NCBI GenBank assembly: GCA_036023115.1
Contig: JAYKKT010000090.1
Coordinates: forward strand, 36,038,501 to 36,102,500
Source: Brasenia schreberi
Taxonomy: Eukaryota; Streptophyta; Magnoliopsida; Nymphaeales; Cabombaceae
DNA: 64,000 nucleotides
Reading direction: 5' to 3'
Both the position numbers and the translations under genes were made by a program. The notes under the pieces were generated by a model. That model was not told the DNA's origin and did not search any database. It was given only the letters and a program-made list of their open reading frames with translations. Below are positions 62,253-64,000 of the stretch, piece after piece. Each line of letters starts with the position of its first letter. The stretch's first letter is position 1.

Positions 62253-62325
62253 ATGGCGAAATTAAGAACTGATTCCCCCATTTCCCGTCGAATCGTCCTT
62301 TCCTTCTTGGATTTTCTCAACTCAG
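62253..62325 (+). CDS. First exon of probable SGT-type TPR co-chaperone (partial)
   Basis: A short exon starts at ATG 62253 after a GC-rich leader and ends at a good donor (CTCAG then GTGAGA). It encodes 24 residues containing TDSPISRRIVLSFLDFLNS. This resembles, from memory, the N-terminal dimerisation helix of plant SGTA-like tetratricopeptide proteins such as Arabidopsis TPR8 (At4g08320). No second exon was identified before the window ends; the following intron holds a LINE. The call rests on a short match. Confidence 0.5.
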
Positions 62326-63097
62326 GTGAGAATTCGTTCGATGATAACCATTTGAGAAACGATTGATTGTTTTGTGTGGTTGGCTAGGAATTAAACAAAT
62401 GATTGTCTTGTGATAGATTATTTGTTGCTTAGCTTATTCTGATTTTAATGATTAGTGTTGCATATATGCTTCGAAGAGGATCATTCCTTGGTCCAGCAGA
62501 TTGCGGAGCGGTACATACTGATAATCCGTTTTTATTGTTTGGAAGAGCCTGAATATGTTTGTTTCAAGAAATTAACTTCATTGGATTGATTTGTTGTTTT
62601 GCGTGTCAGACGGATTATTGCATCCGTCACCCTTTTTCACATGTAAGAAGAGCTTGAGAATAGAAGAGGTGGTCCTATTTCTGTGGGTAGTTCATACAGT
62701 ATCTTTCATGTTTTAATGATGCAGTATCCGATTAAATTTGACAGTCAAAAGTGACACGAGATTTTTCATCTGATTTGCAGTAATAGGAAAAGTTGGTCTT
62801 CTGTGGCTGGTTTAGTAATATCGCTAAGAAGTAAACAATATGGTAATGAGAAAAGCGACAGGAAACACAATCTAGGTTCATTTGGAACAAGTGGAGTTTA
62901 GAGCAACGGTGAGATTGAGGGCCACGGTTGTTCATGAGCAAAGAAACCAGACTGATAATGGGCAGATAGAGTGTAGGTTGAGGGGGACCATGCCTATCAA
63001 TTATGTCAATGTCTACCATCACATTGCATTGGGAAATGTAAATGAATAACCCATGGATAATGAGATCATTGTAGAAAAAATGAGTGGCATTCTGTTC
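62326..63097. other. Probable intron 1 of the SGT-like gene
   Basis: No convincing second exon. A short open stretch near 62474-62512 could be translated but lacks a good acceptor. The minus-strand ORF 62732-63100 is not recognisable. Confidence 0.35.
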
Positions 63098-64000
63098 CAA
63101 GATGGTGCAAAAACATGTGTGGAATGACAGACTTCTTTGAAGTTAATATTGGGTTACATAAAGGATCAACTTTAAGTCCATACTTATTTACAATGGTGAT
63201 TGATGAGTTAACAAACATATTCAAGATGAAGTGCCTTGGTGTATGTTATTTGCAGATGATATTGTGTTAGTGGAAGAGTCTAAGGAAAAAGTTAATAGAA
63301 AATTGGAACTGTGGAGAGAAGCATTAGAAAGCAAAGGCCTCTGACTTAGTAGAACAAAGACAGAATATATGGAATGTAAGTTTGATCATTTGGTTACTTC
63401 AGAGGGCATAGAAATTAAAATTTACACACATTGCATCCCCTGAAAGGAAAGTTTTAAATACCTAGGGTCAAATTTTCAGAGTGATGGAGGAATTGATGGA
63501 GATGTTACGCATAGAATAAATGCTGGTTGGTTAAAATGGAGAGGAGCATCATGCATTCTTTGTGATAAGAAGATACCATTAAAGTTAAAAGGTAAATATT
63601 ATATAGCAGTAATTAGACCTGCCATGTTTTATGGTTCTGAGTGTTGGGCAGTTAACCATCAACATGTACAAAAGATGTCTGTGACAGAAATGAAGATGTT
63701 GAGATGGATGAGTGGTCATACAAGAAAAGACCGTATACATAATGAGGTTATTAGAAACAAATTAGGAGTGGCACCAATAGAGGATAAAATGAGAGAATAT
63801 CATTTAAGATGGTTTGGACATATAGAAAGAAGATTAGAAGAAGAACCTATAAGAAGGTATGAAAAACTAAATTTGGAAAGTATTAAAAGAGGTAGAGGAC
63901 GACCACAAAAGTGTTGGAAAGAAACAATAAAGAATGATCTAGCTTATTGTGAGTTAACTGCTAACATGGTGCATGATAGAGCTCTGTGGAAACAAAGAAT
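63098..64000 (+). mobile_element. RTE-type LINE, runs off right edge
   Basis: Plus-strand remains of ORF2: a reverse-transcriptase segment with SPYLFTMVIDEL and the catalytic FADDIVL (about 63253-63273), then CFVN-type text replaced by [31 protein letters not shown] and [10 protein letters not shown] toward 63,900. Reading frames are interrupted (stop after EALESKGL). The 5' end is truncated near a GGTGCAAAAACATGTG word at 63102. The 3' tail lies beyond the window. Confidence 0.85.

Noticed and set aside
62470..62515. Open stretch considered as exon 2 of the SGT-like gene
   Set aside because: It lacks a good splice acceptor and does not resemble the expected region of SGTA/TPR8 proteins.

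Overview
This is plant nuclear DNA. Genes are split by canonical GT-AG introns, and several introns are 3 to 8 kb long and loaded with Ty1/copia, RTE-type LINE, SINE and hAT insertions. The recognisable proteins are plant ones: a plastid bifunctional aminodeoxychorismate synthase, NIT4-type nitrilase and a plastid ABCB29-like half transporter. AT-rich DNA with small coding islands suggests a mid-sized angiosperm genome with long introns, possibly an early-diverging or basal lineage. I cannot name the species.

Layout. (1) 1.5-16.1 kb, minus strand: a complete 13-exon aminodeoxychorismate synthase (ADCS) gene whose introns carry LINE, SINE and hAT insertions. (2) 17.24-19.71 kb: arm A of a 2.5-kb inverted duplication. 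It holds an intact 61-codon ORF and an orphan copy of NIT4 exon 1, both on the minus strand and pointing at ADCS. (3) 19.8-31.9 kb, minus strand: a 3-exon gene for a 117-aa mitochondrial protein of the Arabidopsis At2g27730 type. Its two introns (about 5.5 and 6.2 kb) contain a SINE, tandem repeats, a copia element and a hAT element. (4) 34.9-37.6 kb, plus strand: the first four exons of an ABCB29-like transporter, broken before the ATPase domain. (5) 37.65-38.8 kb: antisense copia debris. (6) 39.4-39.9 kb, minus strand: the first two exons of a SEC23-like gene with frame damage. (7) 41.03-43.52 kb: arm B of the inverted duplication, in its native context. The 61-codon ORF lies 104 nt upstream of the NIT4 start codon. 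(8) 43.2-54.1 kb, plus strand: complete 5-exon NIT4, with an 8-kb intron 1 packed with a LINE, a copia element carrying a nested hAT, and a short LINE tail. (9) 54.1-64 kb: intergenic DNA with a hAT MITE, a truncated cationic amino-acid transporter 5' end, the first exon of a probable SGT-type TPR co-chaperone gene, and a LINE running off the right edge.

The four intact genes serve unrelated housekeeping functions: folate precursor synthesis, a mitochondrial small protein, cyanide/beta-cyanoalanine detoxification and a small membrane protein. The linkage shows no pathway logic. The notable biology is structural. A recent inverted duplication placed a second promoter, small ORF and NIT4 first exon just upstream of ADCS. 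Several genes survive only as 5' ends. Many insertions keep readable target-site duplications, so the order of events can be reconstructed.
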